In this document: positions 44,533 to 52,046 of the stretch, piece after piece | How the letters are laid out: each line of letters starts with the position of its first letter | Position numbering within the stretch: position 1 is the first letter of the stretch | Made by a program: the position numbers and the translations under genes | The notes under the pieces: model-generated | What the model was told of the DNA's origin: nothing | The model's database searches: none | What the model saw: only the letters and a program-made list of their open reading frames with translations | Source of the DNA: Euzebya sp051004735 | Lineage (GTDB): Bacteria > Actinomycetota > Nitriliruptoria > Euzebyales > Euzebyaceae | Direction: 5' to 3' | Assembly (NCBI GenBank): GCA_051004735.1 | Contig: JBPCKA010000013.1 | Span: 1-64,000 of the forward strand | Length of the DNA: 64,000 bases

Positions 44533-45801
44533 TCAGTATCCTTCCACGCTGACGGGGGCATCAGTGTCCAGGCCGAACTCGCTGTGAATGGCCCCCACCG
44601 CCACCTCCACGTCGGCCTCGTTTACCACCACCGATATCCGGATGGTCGAAGTGGAGATCATGTCGATGTTCACCCCCGCCTTGGAGAGTGCGGTGAACAT
44701 GCGCGCGGCTACCCCGGGGTTGGTCTTCATGCCGGCCCCGACCAGTGAGACCTTCCCGATTTTCTCATCGACCTCAAGGCCTGCCGCGCTCACCTCACTG
44801 ATCAGGGGTTCCAACACGTCACGCGCGGCCTTGGCGTCGGTCAGCGGGATGGTGAAGGTCATGTCCGTTGTCCCATCCGCGCTGACGTTCTGCACGATCA
44901 TGTCCACGTTGACGTTTGCCTGTGCCAGCACCGTGAACACCCGCGCGGCGACACCAGGTTTGTCGGGTACGCCACGAACCGTGACCTTGCCCTCTGATCG
45001 GTCGTGTGCGACCCCGGAGATGATGGCTTGTTCCATTGCCTGTTCCTCGGTCGGATCAGCGATCACCCAAGTGCCCTCGTGGTGACTGAAGCTTGAGCGG
45101 ACGTGAATGTCCACCCCATGATTTCGGCCGAACTCGACGGCCCGGACCTGCAGCACACCAGCGCCACTGGCAGCCAGTTCCAGCATCTCATCGGCGGTGA
45201 TGCGTTCGACCTTGCGTGCCGACGGCACGATCCGTGGATCGGCGGTGTACACCCCGTCCACATCGGTGTAGATCTCACAGACATGCGCGCCAAGCGCACC
45301 TGCCAGTGCGACGGCGGTGGTGTCCGAACCACCGCGTCCCAACGTCGTCACATCCTTGGTGGTGCGGGAGACGCCCTGGAAGCCGGCCACGATCACTACG
45401 TGCCCCTCCGACAGTGCCTGGGTGATGCGACCTGGGGTGATGTCGAGGATCTTGGCCTTGCCGTGAAACTCATCGGTGATGATGCCTGCCTGGGATCCTG
45501 TGAACGATCGTGCCGTCAGCCCCTCCTCCTGGATGGCCATGGCCAGCAGTGCCATCGAGATCCGTTCACCCGCGGTCAGGAGCATGTCCATCTCACGTCC
45601 CGCTGGATGGGCAGAGATCTCCTCGGCCTGGCGAATCATCAGGTCTGTGGTCTTGCCCATCGCCGAGACGACCACGACGACGTCGTTGCCCTGCCGTTGC
45701 GTCCGCGCGATGCGGTCAGCCACCCGCTTGATGCGGTCGGTGTCAGCAACAGAGGTGCCCCCGTACTTCTGCACGATGATGGGCGCGTTCGAACCGCTCA
45801 T
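44533..45801 (-). CDS. lysC: aspartate kinase
   Basis: 422 residues. The kinase domain begins VQKYGGTSVADTDRIKRVAD, with VVVVVSAMGKTTD, GFQGVSRTTKDVTTLGRGGS and YTDVDGVYTADPRIV. Two ACT domains follow (about 265-420), the feedback-inhibition sites. As in Corynebacterium, an internal start could make a separate regulatory beta subunit of the C-terminal ~170 residues. It catalyses the first step of the aspartate amino acid family. The soxR gene ends 38 bases upstream on the same strand. Confidence 0.96.
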   Translation of the reverse strand: MSGSNAPIIVQKYGGTSVADTDRIKRVADRIARTQRQGNDVVVVVSAMGKTTDLMIRQAEEISAHPAGREMDMLLTAGERISMALLAMAIQEEGLTARSFTGSQAGIITDEFHGKAKILDITPGRITQALSEGHVVIVAGFQGVSRTTKDVTTLGRGGSDTTAVALAGALGAHVCEIYTDVDGVYTADPRIVPSARKVERITADEMLELAASGAGVLQVRAVEFGRNHGVDIHVRSSFSHHEGTWVIADPTEEQAMEQAIISGVAHDRSEGKVTVRGVPDKPGVAARVFTVLAQANVNVDMIVQNVSADGTTDMTFTIPLTDAKAARDVLEPLISEVSAAGLEVDEKIGKVSLVGAGMKTNPGVAARMFTALSKAGVNIDMISTSTIRISVVVNEADVEVAVGAIHSEFGLDTDAPVSVEGY

Positions 45802-45839
45802 GGTGGCATCGATGCTACCGGCTCATCCCTCGAAGGCGC

Positions 45840-46304
45840 TCAGGGGGCTTGCCCCGGATCTGGATGCAATTTCTTGGGTAGGTACGCCGCGCCGGGTCCC
45901 CGCTCGGCCAGGTAGTCGTCAGGATTTGACATGCGGCAGCGTTGTAACGATAGGCAGCCGCACCCGATGCAGCCGTCCAGACCGTCGCGGAGTTTCTCGA
46001 TGGCGTGGATCTCGGTGTCCAGTCGGGCACGCCACCCGCGCGAGATCCGGGTCCAATCAGCCTTGGTCGGCGTTCTGGACTGCGGCAACTGCTCCAACGC
46101 TTGCGCAATCTCCTCCAAGGTCAGCCCGACATGCTTGGCTGCCGCGATGAACGCCAGCCGTCGCAGGACATCGCGGTGATAGCGCCGCTGCCCACCAGTG
46201 CTGCGGTGCGCGGTCACCAGGCCCTTGCGCTCGTAAAAGCGCAGCGCTGAGGGAGCAAAGCCACTGCGTGTGGCCACATCGCTGACGGTCAACTCATCTG
46301 ACAT
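45840..46304 (-). CDS. soxR: redox-sensitive MerR-family activator SoxR
   Basis: 154 residues. MerR-type helix-turn-helix at the N-terminus (LTVSDVATRSGFAPSALRFY), a dimer helix, then CIGCGCLSLQRC (about residues 111-122), the exact four-Cys spacing that binds the [2Fe-2S] redox switch of SoxR. It activates genes when the cluster is oxidised by redox-cycling compounds or superoxide. The divergent operon start has the elongated promoter spacer such regulators require. Confidence 0.95.
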   Translation of the reverse strand: MSDELTVSDVATRSGFAPSALRFYERKGLVTAHRSTGGQRRYHRDVLRRLAFIAAAKHVGLTLEEIAQALEQLPQSRTPTKADWTRISRGWRARLDTEIHAIEKLRDGLDGCIGCGCLSLQRCRMSNPDDYLAERGPGAAYLPKKLHPDPGQAP

Positions 46305-46329
46305 GATCTCCGCCGTTCGAAAATCGGGG

Positions 46330-46360
46330 TTGACTTAAACTTAACTTCAACTTCTACAGT
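46330..46360 (+). promoter_or_regulatory. SoxR-type promoter with 19-bp spacer
   Basis: The -35 box is TTGACT (46330-46335) and the -10 box TACAGT (46355-46360), separated by 19 bases, the overlong spacing that MerR-family activators correct by twisting DNA. The spacer holds an imperfect dyad, TTAAACTTAACTTCAA, placed like a soxbox. The ATG at 46367 is 7 bases after the -10, so the transcript should be leaderless. Confidence 0.8.
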
Positions 46361-46366
46361 AGCGTT

Positions 46367-47089
46367 ATGACTGAGACGACACAACGAACAGCGCTGGTGA
46401 CCGGCGCCTCACGAGGACTTGGATTAGCCCTGACCAGCGGGCTGGTCGCGGAAGGCTGGCGGGTGATCGCCACCGCCCGCCACGGCACCGAACTGGCTCA
46501 GGCGACCGCGCCGCTGGGAAACGGGGTTATCCCGGTGTCGGGCGATGTCGCCGATCCGCAACATCAAGCCGAGTTGGCACGGGCCGTAGCTGACGGTCTG
46601 GATCTGCTGGTCAACAACGCAAGCTCCCTGGGTCCAAGCCCCCTGCCTGCTCTGGGCGGTGTCGACCTTGACGCCGTCCACCGGGTGTATGAGGTCAATG
46701 TGCATGCCCCCTTGGCCCTGATCCAGGCCACCCTGCCGGCATTGCGGAGCGCCGGCGGCATGATCATGAACATCTCCTCCGATGCCGCCATCGGGGCGTG
46801 GGAGGGATGGGGGGTCTACGGCTCGTCCAAGGCCGCTTTGGATCAGCTCACCGCCGTGTTGGCAGCAGAGAATCCGGACCTGGCCGTCTACGCGGTGGAC
46901 CCCGGGGACATGCGAACACAGATGCATGCCGACGCCTTCCCCGGTGAGGACATCTCCGATCGACCGCTGCCCGACACGGTTGTCCCACCACTGCTGGCGC
47001 TGATCTCGCAGCGTCCGGCAAGTGGCCGCTACCGGGCACAGGAGTTCGTCGGCAATCGCCAGACCGATCAACAGGTGGAGGTGGCATGA
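46367..47089 (+). CDS. short-chain dehydrogenase, predicted SoxR target
   Basis: 240 residues, SDR. NADP-type motif TGASRGLG (about 13-20) with Arg after the second strand (ATARHG), NNASS structural motif, catalytic Ser in ISSDAA and YGSSK as Tyr-Lys pair. It is transcribed from the SoxR-type promoter, probably without a leader, and overlaps the QueA-like gene by four bases. It may detoxify a quinone or aldehyde, or act with the QueA-like enzyme. Confidence 0.87.
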   Translation: MTETTQRTALVTGASRGLGLALTSGLVAEGWRVIATARHGTELAQATAPLGNGVIPVSGDVADPQHQAELARAVADGLDLLVNNASSLGPSPLPALGGVDLDAVHRVYEVNVHAPLALIQATLPALRSAGGMIMNISSDAAIGAWEGWGVYGSSKAALDQLTAVLAAENPDLAVYAVDPGDMRTQMHADAFPGEDISDRPLPDTVVPPLLALISQRPASGRYRAQEFVGNRQTDQQVEVA

Positions 47090-48132
47090 CCGCCGCGACG
47101 CAGCCACGACCAACCGTGACCTTTGAGGTTCCGCCTGACCGCTGGGCCATGGAACCACCTGAGGCTCGAGATGTTCCGCGGGACCAGGTTCGACTGCTGG
47201 TGGCCAGCCCGGGTCACACCGCCCATGTGCGGTTTGCCGACCTGGACCGATTCCTGCGACCCGGCGATGCGGTGGTCATCAACACCTCGGCAACCCGCCC
47301 GGCCGCGATCCAGGCCACACACGTGTCCGGACCTGCGGTGGTGCATATGTCGACCGAGCATCCCGACGGTTCGTGGACGGTGGAATTGCGTCGACCCGAT
47401 GGCTCGGGGCCGATCCTTGATGCCGGCCCGGGCGATGTGATCGCCCTGGACGGAGGCGGCCATGTCCGGCTTGGGTCCCCTTCCGCGGCAGGCCCGGACG
47501 GGCGGGGCGTTCGTCTGTGGCGTGCGTCGGTGACGGTGAGCGGACGGGTGTCAGCCCACCTTCGTGACCACGGCCGGCCCATCACCTACGGTCCACAACG
47601 GTTTCCGCTGAGTGACTACCAGACCGTGTTCGCCCGCCATCCGGGCAGCGCCGAGATGCCTTCAGCCGGACGTCCCTTCAGCGCGGGACTGGTGACCCGA
47701 CTGGTGGCCCGGGGAATTGCGGTCCTGCCGATCACCCTGCATGCCGGCGTCTCCTCACAGGACGCGGGTGAGGCACCCCAACCTGAATGGTTCGACGTTC
47801 CTGCCTACACCGCCGCCCACCTCAACCTCACCAGACGCCTGGGAGGGCGCGTGATCGCCGTGGGCACGACCGTGACCAGGGCCCTTGAATCAGCGGTTGA
47901 GGGGCAGACAGTCATCGCCCGGCGGGAATGGACCGATCTGCTCATCACACCTGAACGAGGGGTGATGATCATCCAGGGATTGATCACCGGCTGGCATGAA
48001 CCCCAGGCATCCCACCTGCAGCTACTCCAGGCTGTCGCGGGAACCGCACTGGTCCAGCACGCCTATGAGGAGGCAGTCGCCGGGCCATACCTGTGGCATG
48101 AGTTCGGCGACAGCTGCCTACTGCTCCCCTGA
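47086..48132 (+). CDS. QueA-like S-adenosylmethionine ribosyltransferase-isomerase homologue
   Basis: 348 residues with the QueA barrel: FLRPGDAVVINTSATRPAAI near the N-terminus, then YGPQRFPLSDYQTVFARHPG, a SAEMPSAGRPF segment, and the C-terminal GGRVIAVGTTVTRALE. QueA normally makes epoxyqueuosine in tRNA, with an ELIAQ motif, NDTRVIPAR and PTAGLHF; here these read differently (NTSATRPA, PSAGRPF) and the first is missing. Placed in a SoxR-controlled operon with an SDR, a role outside queuosine synthesis is likely. It converges on the next gene with a 15-base overlap. Confidence 0.75.
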   Translation: MTAATQPRPTVTFEVPPDRWAMEPPEARDVPRDQVRLLVASPGHTAHVRFADLDRFLRPGDAVVINTSATRPAAIQATHVSGPAVVHMSTEHPDGSWTVELRRPDGSGPILDAGPGDVIALDGGGHVRLGSPSAAGPDGRGVRLWRASVTVSGRVSAHLRDHGRPITYGPQRFPLSDYQTVFARHPGSAEMPSAGRPFSAGLVTRLVARGIAVLPITLHAGVSSQDAGEAPQPEWFDVPAYTAAHLNLTRRLGGRVIAVGTTVTRALESAVEGQTVIARREWTDLLITPERGVMIIQGLITGWHEPQASHLQLLQAVAGTALVQHAYEEAVAGPYLWHEFGDSCLLLP

Positions 48133-49254
48133 CCCGCCAGCCTGCGGGCCACCTGCCGAGGGGGTTGTGGGCTCAGACTCGCTGTCTTCCAGTGGGGGGA
48201 TGAACACTTCTGGGACAGGACGCGTTCGGCCCTCTCGTGAGACGGAGGGGACCTGCTCACCCTCGGGTGGTGGTGGTGCACCGTCGAAGGCGAGTTCGCC
48301 CGTCTGAGACGTGCGGTACTGGGTCAGCGGGTACAGGTTGGGGATCAGGTTGCCGTCAGCGTCACGCCGGTAGTCGGTTTCAAGGCCGAAACGATCAAAG
48401 GGATAGCCGAACCCGTCGGTGACGTCCTGTAGCACCAACGGGTTGCCCACCCCGTCGTACAACAGCACGTCCTGTAGTGGGTTGCCGTCCGTGTCGAAGG
48501 CATAGATGTTGGTGACCGGATCAAGGCCGGGCAGCGTGAGCGCCCGCTGACCGCCTTCAAGTTGTGAGAGAGCAAGGTCAAGCTCACCGTAAACGCCGCC
48601 GTCCAAGGGCTCGGGGTAGAAATCGTTGGAGCCGGATACAGCCTGAACAAGCAGGCCAAAGACAGCGACGACCGACAGTATCCGGACGGCAAGTCCACGT
48701 CCCCGCGCGGAGGTATCCATCCGTCCCGCGCCGACCTCGACGCTGGCATAGATCAGACCTGCGGTGACAACCAACCCGGTCAGGGAATTGCCCAGAACCT
48801 GCGGAACCGGAAACTCGTCCTTACCGACCCAGCCACCATCCAGGATGCTTGCCACCACGGCCAACCCATATCCTCGGGCGACCCACCACGCCGGTCGTAG
48901 CTGCCGTAGCCACTGTCCGGCCGCCACCATGCGCGGTGAAGCGGCCAGGCTCTGGCGCCGCTGGTGGAGTGACCCCAGCAAGCCCCGCCGAGTCGGCTGC
49001 GTGGACAGGCCGGCGGAGTCCACCAACTCTGCCGCGTAGTCATCCGGCGCACCCAACCGATCAGCCAGATCGACCGTGTCGCCCTCCTCCTCAAGCAGGG
49101 CATCGATGTGGGTGCGCAGGTCGTCCAGCAGGTCCTGGCGCTCCTCGGCGTCAACCCCACCCAGCGCCTGTTCGACGGCCAGGATGTAGGAGGTGGCAGC
49201 GGGGGGCCATGGATCGATGGTCGGTGCAGCGGGTGCGGTGGTCTTGGTTACCAT
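48118..49254 (-). CDS. HAAS/DUF1700-like membrane protein paired with PadR
   Basis: 378 residues. Residues ~20-80 are a HAAS-like helical domain (AVEQALGGVDAEERQDLLDD, LADRLGAPDDYAAELV), the signalling domain often encoded next to PadR regulators. Three or so hydrophobic segments follow (about 125-215), then an extracytoplasmic Asp/Gly/Pro-rich domain with repeated NPLxxxxLYDGVGNPL-like turns and a long acidic Pro-rich tail. It probably senses an envelope condition; no enzyme motif is seen. ATG 49254 shares one base with the padR stop. Confidence 0.75.
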   Translation of the reverse strand: MVTKTTAPAAPTIDPWPPAATSYILAVEQALGGVDAEERQDLLDDLRTHIDALLEEEGDTVDLADRLGAPDDYAAELVDSAGLSTQPTRRGLLGSLHQRRQSLAASPRMVAAGQWLRQLRPAWWVARGYGLAVVASILDGGWVGKDEFPVPQVLGNSLTGLVVTAGLIYASVEVGAGRMDTSARGRGLAVRILSVVAVFGLLVQAVSGSNDFYPEPLDGGVYGELDLALSQLEGGQRALTLPGLDPVTNIYAFDTDGNPLQDVLLYDGVGNPLVLQDVTDGFGYPFDRFGLETDYRRDADGNLIPNLYPLTQYRTSQTGELAFDGAPPPPEGEQVPSVSREGRTRPVPEVFIPPLEDSESEPTTPSAGGPQAGGSGEQ

Positions 49255-49583
49255 CAGCGTGTCGTCCCCATTTCAAGGATGCCTGACATGTGGTCTGTGA
49301 ACGTGTCCCACACCTTGCGCGAATGCTCCAGCTGGTCTTTGCCCGAGTCGGTCAGCGCGTAGTACTTGCGGTTGGGACCCGAGTCGCTTGGCACGACGTA
49401 GCTGGACAGTGCGCCCGCGCGATACAGGCGGCGCAACGTCCCATAGACAGAGGCGTCGCCGACTTCCTCCAACCCACCTTCCCGCAATCGACGCAGGACG
49501 TCGTACCCGTAGGCGTCGGCCTCTTCCAGGACGGCCAGGACAGCCAGGTCCAAGACACCTCGCAACAGTTGTGTGATCTCCAT
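49254..49583 (-). CDS. PadR family transcriptional regulator
   Basis: 109 residues, the compact PadR subfamily. The winged helix is LLRGVLDLAVLAVLEEADAY, then GYDVLRRLREG, with the wing SVYGTLRRLYRAGALSSYV and the conserved RKYYALTDSGKDQL. It should repress its own two-gene operon with the HAAS membrane protein. A perfect palindrome overlies its presumed -10 box, and the transcript leader appears to be only a few bases. Confidence 0.88.
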   Translation of the reverse strand: MEITQLLRGVLDLAVLAVLEEADAYGYDVLRRLREGGLEEVGDASVYGTLRRLYRAGALSSYVVPSDSGPNRKYYALTDSGKDQLEHSRKVWDTFTDHMSGILEMGTTR

Positions 49584-49592
49584 TACGGGTCA

Positions 49593-49621
49593 CACAGTAC
49601 TGTGCCGTGCGTAGTAGTCAA
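49593..49621 (-). promoter_or_regulatory. padR promoter with overlapping palindromic operator
   Basis: On the minus strand, TTGACT (49616-49621) and TACTGT (49594-49599) are 16 bases apart. CACAGTACTGTG, a perfect 12-bp palindrome (49593-49604), covers the -10 box. This fits autorepression by the PadR dimer. The start codon is about 10 bases downstream of the -10. Confidence 0.68.
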
Positions 49622-49964
49622 GTCCTTTCTTCAGCCGCTCCCAGCGAGACCAGGAGGAACGTGAGGGTTCGCGAGGCCCCAGCTCAAGCTGGGAGCCACG
49701 ACGACACGCTGTCCGTCGCTTCATCGACGTCCGACGCCGCTTTGGGACATTTCGTGAAGGCGTGGCCAACCGGCGCTGAACGAAGAGATGTCCCGTTATC
49801 CGGACCGGTGCTCTGGTGGGGCACTGGGGTTTGTCGTCGGCCTCGTTCCTTCGTGGTCGCCTGCGTGAGCAGGGGTCTCATCGGCGGTTGGGGTCGGGAG
49901 CTGCCCGGTTCGGTGCGCAGAACCAGCCGTGGCGGCTGGTGGCCGGGTTCCCTTACCCACACCA
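49622..49964. other. intergenic stretch, no gene seen
   Basis: About 340 bases between padR and the IS110-like fragment. Open frames here have atypical composition, with no ribosome sites or recognisable motifs. It may contain the outer end of a decayed insertion sequence, but I could not identify a terminal repeat. Confidence 0.4.
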
Positions 49965-50120
49965 TCAAGTGTGGGGTTGGGGGTGTCGGTTGACGCGAGT
50001 GTGGGTGTGGGCATGGCGAGGCCGTCGGTACACGACGGTGGCGAGTTGGCGCTTGAGCTTGCGGAGCGCCTCGAGCTTGCCGTTGCCCTCCGCGACCTTC
50101 CGAAGGTAGTAGGTGCGGCG
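49965..50120 (-). mobile_element. IS110-family transposase C-terminal fragment
   Basis: The minus-strand frame encodes RRTYYLRKVAEGNGKLEALR, then KLKRQLATVVYRR. This resembles the end of IS110-family DEDD transposases (pattern YYxRKxAEGKxxxEAxRxLKRxLxxxVYR). The catalytic domains are absent. It directly adjoins the broken toxin gene, suggesting an insertion and deletion event there. Confidence 0.5.
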
Positions 50121-50142
50121 TCGGCATGCTCCAGACACTCGC

Positions 50143-50468
50143 CTACGACGATCCCGGCCGAGTGCGGCCCTTCCAGTAGCCAGGCCGTCGGTGATCATGG
50201 CGACGGCCAGGATGTGGATCACGTCGCCATGGACCAGATATGCCAGGTGGTACGGAAAGCGGGCCACAGCCAGTCGACGTACCGTCAAGTCAGCCGAAAG
50301 TCCCTCGATGGGTACGCCGGTGTTCGGCCAGGCGCGTGCGTGCTGGATGGTCCGGTCCACGGCAGCGAGGAACTGCAGGCCAAGACCATCACGCTGGTCG
50401 TCATACCAGAGAGCGGCGGCTTCCAGTTCCGTTGCCGCCCCGGCGTGGACAGCAACCGGCAGGGTCAC
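50143..50468 (-). pseudogene. RelE/ParE-superfamily toxin with C-terminal frameshift
   Basis: GTG 50468 overlaps the antitoxin stop (GTGA). The protein reads like a plasmid-stabilisation toxin: AATELEAAALWYDDQRDGLG, FLAAVDRTIQHARAWPNTG, VRRLAVARFPYHLAYLVHGD, VIHILAVA. The canonical ending, HDHRRPGYWKGR then a stop at 50143, is present but in the next frame; one missing base near 50197 after GTCGC shifts it. As it stands, the frame runs on into unrelated DNA to 49965. The toxin is probably inactive or altered, unless the base loss is a sequencing error. Confidence 0.75.
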
Positions 50469-50707
50469 CCGCTGTGCAACCGACCAGCGATCCGCCCGCG
50501 GACGATGTCCCAATCCTCCTCGGATGCGGCAACGCCCAACACCTCCCGGGCGCGTCGCTCCAGCTCGTCCGCCCACGCGGTTGCGACCTCCGGAAGATCG
50601 TCGTGCGTCGCATCCAGGCTGGCGAGAAGGTCGGCCGCGACCTGGGCACGCTCATCGAGGGGCAATGCCAAGGCGTCGCGTAGCACGGCGTTGGCGTTCT
50701 CGGTCAT
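50465..50707 (-). CDS. antitoxin, addiction-module component family
   Basis: 80 residues. The pattern AVLRDALALPLDERAQVAAD followed by LLASL is the signature of the small addiction-module component family (PF09720), which pairs with RelE/ParE-type toxins. It is acidic and helical. Its stop overlaps the toxin start by four bases. The ATG at 50707 begins the conserved region; the open frame upstream is not convincing. It may now be an orphan antitoxin, given the toxin frameshift. Confidence 0.78.
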   Translation of the reverse strand: MTENANAVLRDALALPLDERAQVAADLLASLDATHDDLPEVATAWADELERRAREVLGVAASEEDWDIVRGRIAGRLHSG

Positions 50708-50959
50708 CACAGGGATCATATCGGACCAAGCCGCTGGCCCGCGGCTGCTGACAGAACGAGAGGCCAACGCTACTACCGGGGTTGTCACCGACCAGATGCG
50801 GGTGCTGAGTCGCCCCATCTAGCTGCTCCTCTGGCCATGCGTTAACAGCTGGTATCCAAGGCCGGCCGGGGCGGCATTGAACGCGCCCTATGTGCCGGGG
50901 CTGGCCGGGGGTCACCGCCTCGGAACCGGCACCCCCGCCGGCATGTCCCCGCCGCCGTT
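50708..50959. other. intergenic stretch upstream of the antitoxin
   Basis: About 250 bases with no supported gene. It should contain the antitoxin promoter. Open frames here are shadows without ribosome sites. Confidence 0.4.
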
Positions 50960-51051
50960 GTGTCGTCTGGTGCGCCGGTACACCGAACGTCACGGTCTAG
51001 GGTCCGCTGGCGTGTCGTCTGGTGCGCGGGTACACCAAACGTCACGGTCTA
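50960..51051. repeat. two 40-bp direct repeats
   Basis: A 40-bp sequence occurs at 50960-50999 and 51012-51051 with 38 of 40 bases identical; it begins GTGTCGTCTGGTGCGC and ends ACGTCACGGTCTA. Each copy contains GGTG-N8-CACC. The second copy ends four bases before the premature stop of the truncated DUF3995 gene, so the repeats mark the break point of that gene. Confidence 0.85.
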
Positions 51052-51054
51052 AGC

Positions 51055-51351
51055 TTAGTTAGTCCACGCCCCGGCCCGCAGCAGCTGGCGAGGCTCCCCG
51101 AGGTGCCAGTGCCGGACAATGGCCAGGGGCAACCCGGCGAGGACGACCTTGAGGGCTCCCGTAACCCAGATCAGGAGGATGAACCCGTGATCTCGGGCGA
51201 GGGCCTTCTCCCGGATCGTCTCGGCCAGTGTGCCAAGGCCCACGTGCCCGCCGGCTGCCCAGTAGAAGCTGACGCGGCCGAAGGCAAGGGCCCAGACGGC
51301 GGCGGCGTAGGCGGGCCAGGTCCGGGTCAGGGTCCGGGTCCGGCCCTCCAT
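51055..51351 (-). pseudogene. DUF3995 membrane protein, 3' truncated
   Basis: 98 residues. WPAYAAAVWALAFGRVSFYW, AAGGHVGLGTLAETI and LIWVTGALKVVLAGLPLAIV match DUF3995 proteins, small membrane proteins with four helices. Only two or three helices are present; the frame stops at LLRAGAWTN, where the family continues with another helix. The stop lies just outside the 40-bp direct repeats, which suggests that the 3' end was lost by recombination there. Confidence 0.65.
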
Positions 51352-51542
51352 CAAAACGGCGTCGCCTGTCACGGCTCGACCAGGCGCGGGTGCCCGCCGG
51401 TTCGCAGCAGGGTCGTCGCCACGGAACCCGAACGCGCCCACGTTGTCACCGGCGGCGCGCTGCCGCCAACACTTCATGAGGTGCTCGTCGCGACGTGTCG
51501 CTTTGCCCTCGCGGGCCCAACCTGACGGCGAAAGGACGACAG

Positions 51543-52025
51543 ATGGCCAAAGACCACGCCCCGATCTGGGAGGAGACCGACGAGCTACCGGCGTTGGTGA
51601 TCTCCGCCCTGCGGAGGCCGGTCGGCGAGGTCGTCGCCATCGTGGCCACCGTCGACGTCGACGGCTCGCCCCGGACTGCCGCCTTCGGCAGCGTGCGGCC
51701 CATCACCAGCCGCGAACTTCGGTTCGGCTGCAACCGGACGCACGGAACCTTCGCCAACGTCGTCCGGGACGGACAGGCGATGGTCGCCATCTTCGCCTCA
51801 CCCGACATAGCGGTTGGCATCCGAGGTCGAGCCCGGGTGCTGAAGGAGGAGCTGGACTGCTGGCCGGGTGACGCCGCGATCGCCATCGACGTGAGTACCG
51901 TAAAGAACGACGCTCTCCCGATGGCACCGGTTGAGAGCGGGATCACCTACTCCGTGCCTCCCGACGTCCGGGTCCGCCTCCGACAGTATTTCGGCGAGTT
52001 GGAGGCAGCCCCGTCGGCCGGCTGA
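51543..52025 (+). CDS. pyridoxamine 5'-phosphate oxidase-like (FMN split-barrel) family protein
   Basis: 160 residues. Split-barrel pattern: VAIVATVDVDGSPRTAAFGS near residues 30-49, a strand with ITSRELRFGCNRTHGTFANV, and DGQAMVAIFA. Such proteins bind FMN or F420 and reduce or sequester small substrates; specificity is unknown. AAGGA precedes ATG 51543 (an upstream ATG at 51495 is less likely). It is divergent from the truncated DUF3995 gene. Confidence 0.72.
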   Translation: MAKDHAPIWEETDELPALVISALRRPVGEVVAIVATVDVDGSPRTAAFGSVRPITSRELRFGCNRTHGTFANVVRDGQAMVAIFASPDIAVGIRGRARVLKEELDCWPGDAAIAIDVSTVKNDALPMAPVESGITYSVPPDVRVRLRQYFGELEAAPSAG

Positions 52026-52046
52026 CCCACGATTCCATGGGCGCTA

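Noticed and set aside
49965..50576. A single 203-residue toxin-like protein
   Set aside because: The frame joins a frameshifted toxin to unrelated DNA. The natural toxin end lies in the adjacent frame at 50143, so the long product is an artefact of the shift.
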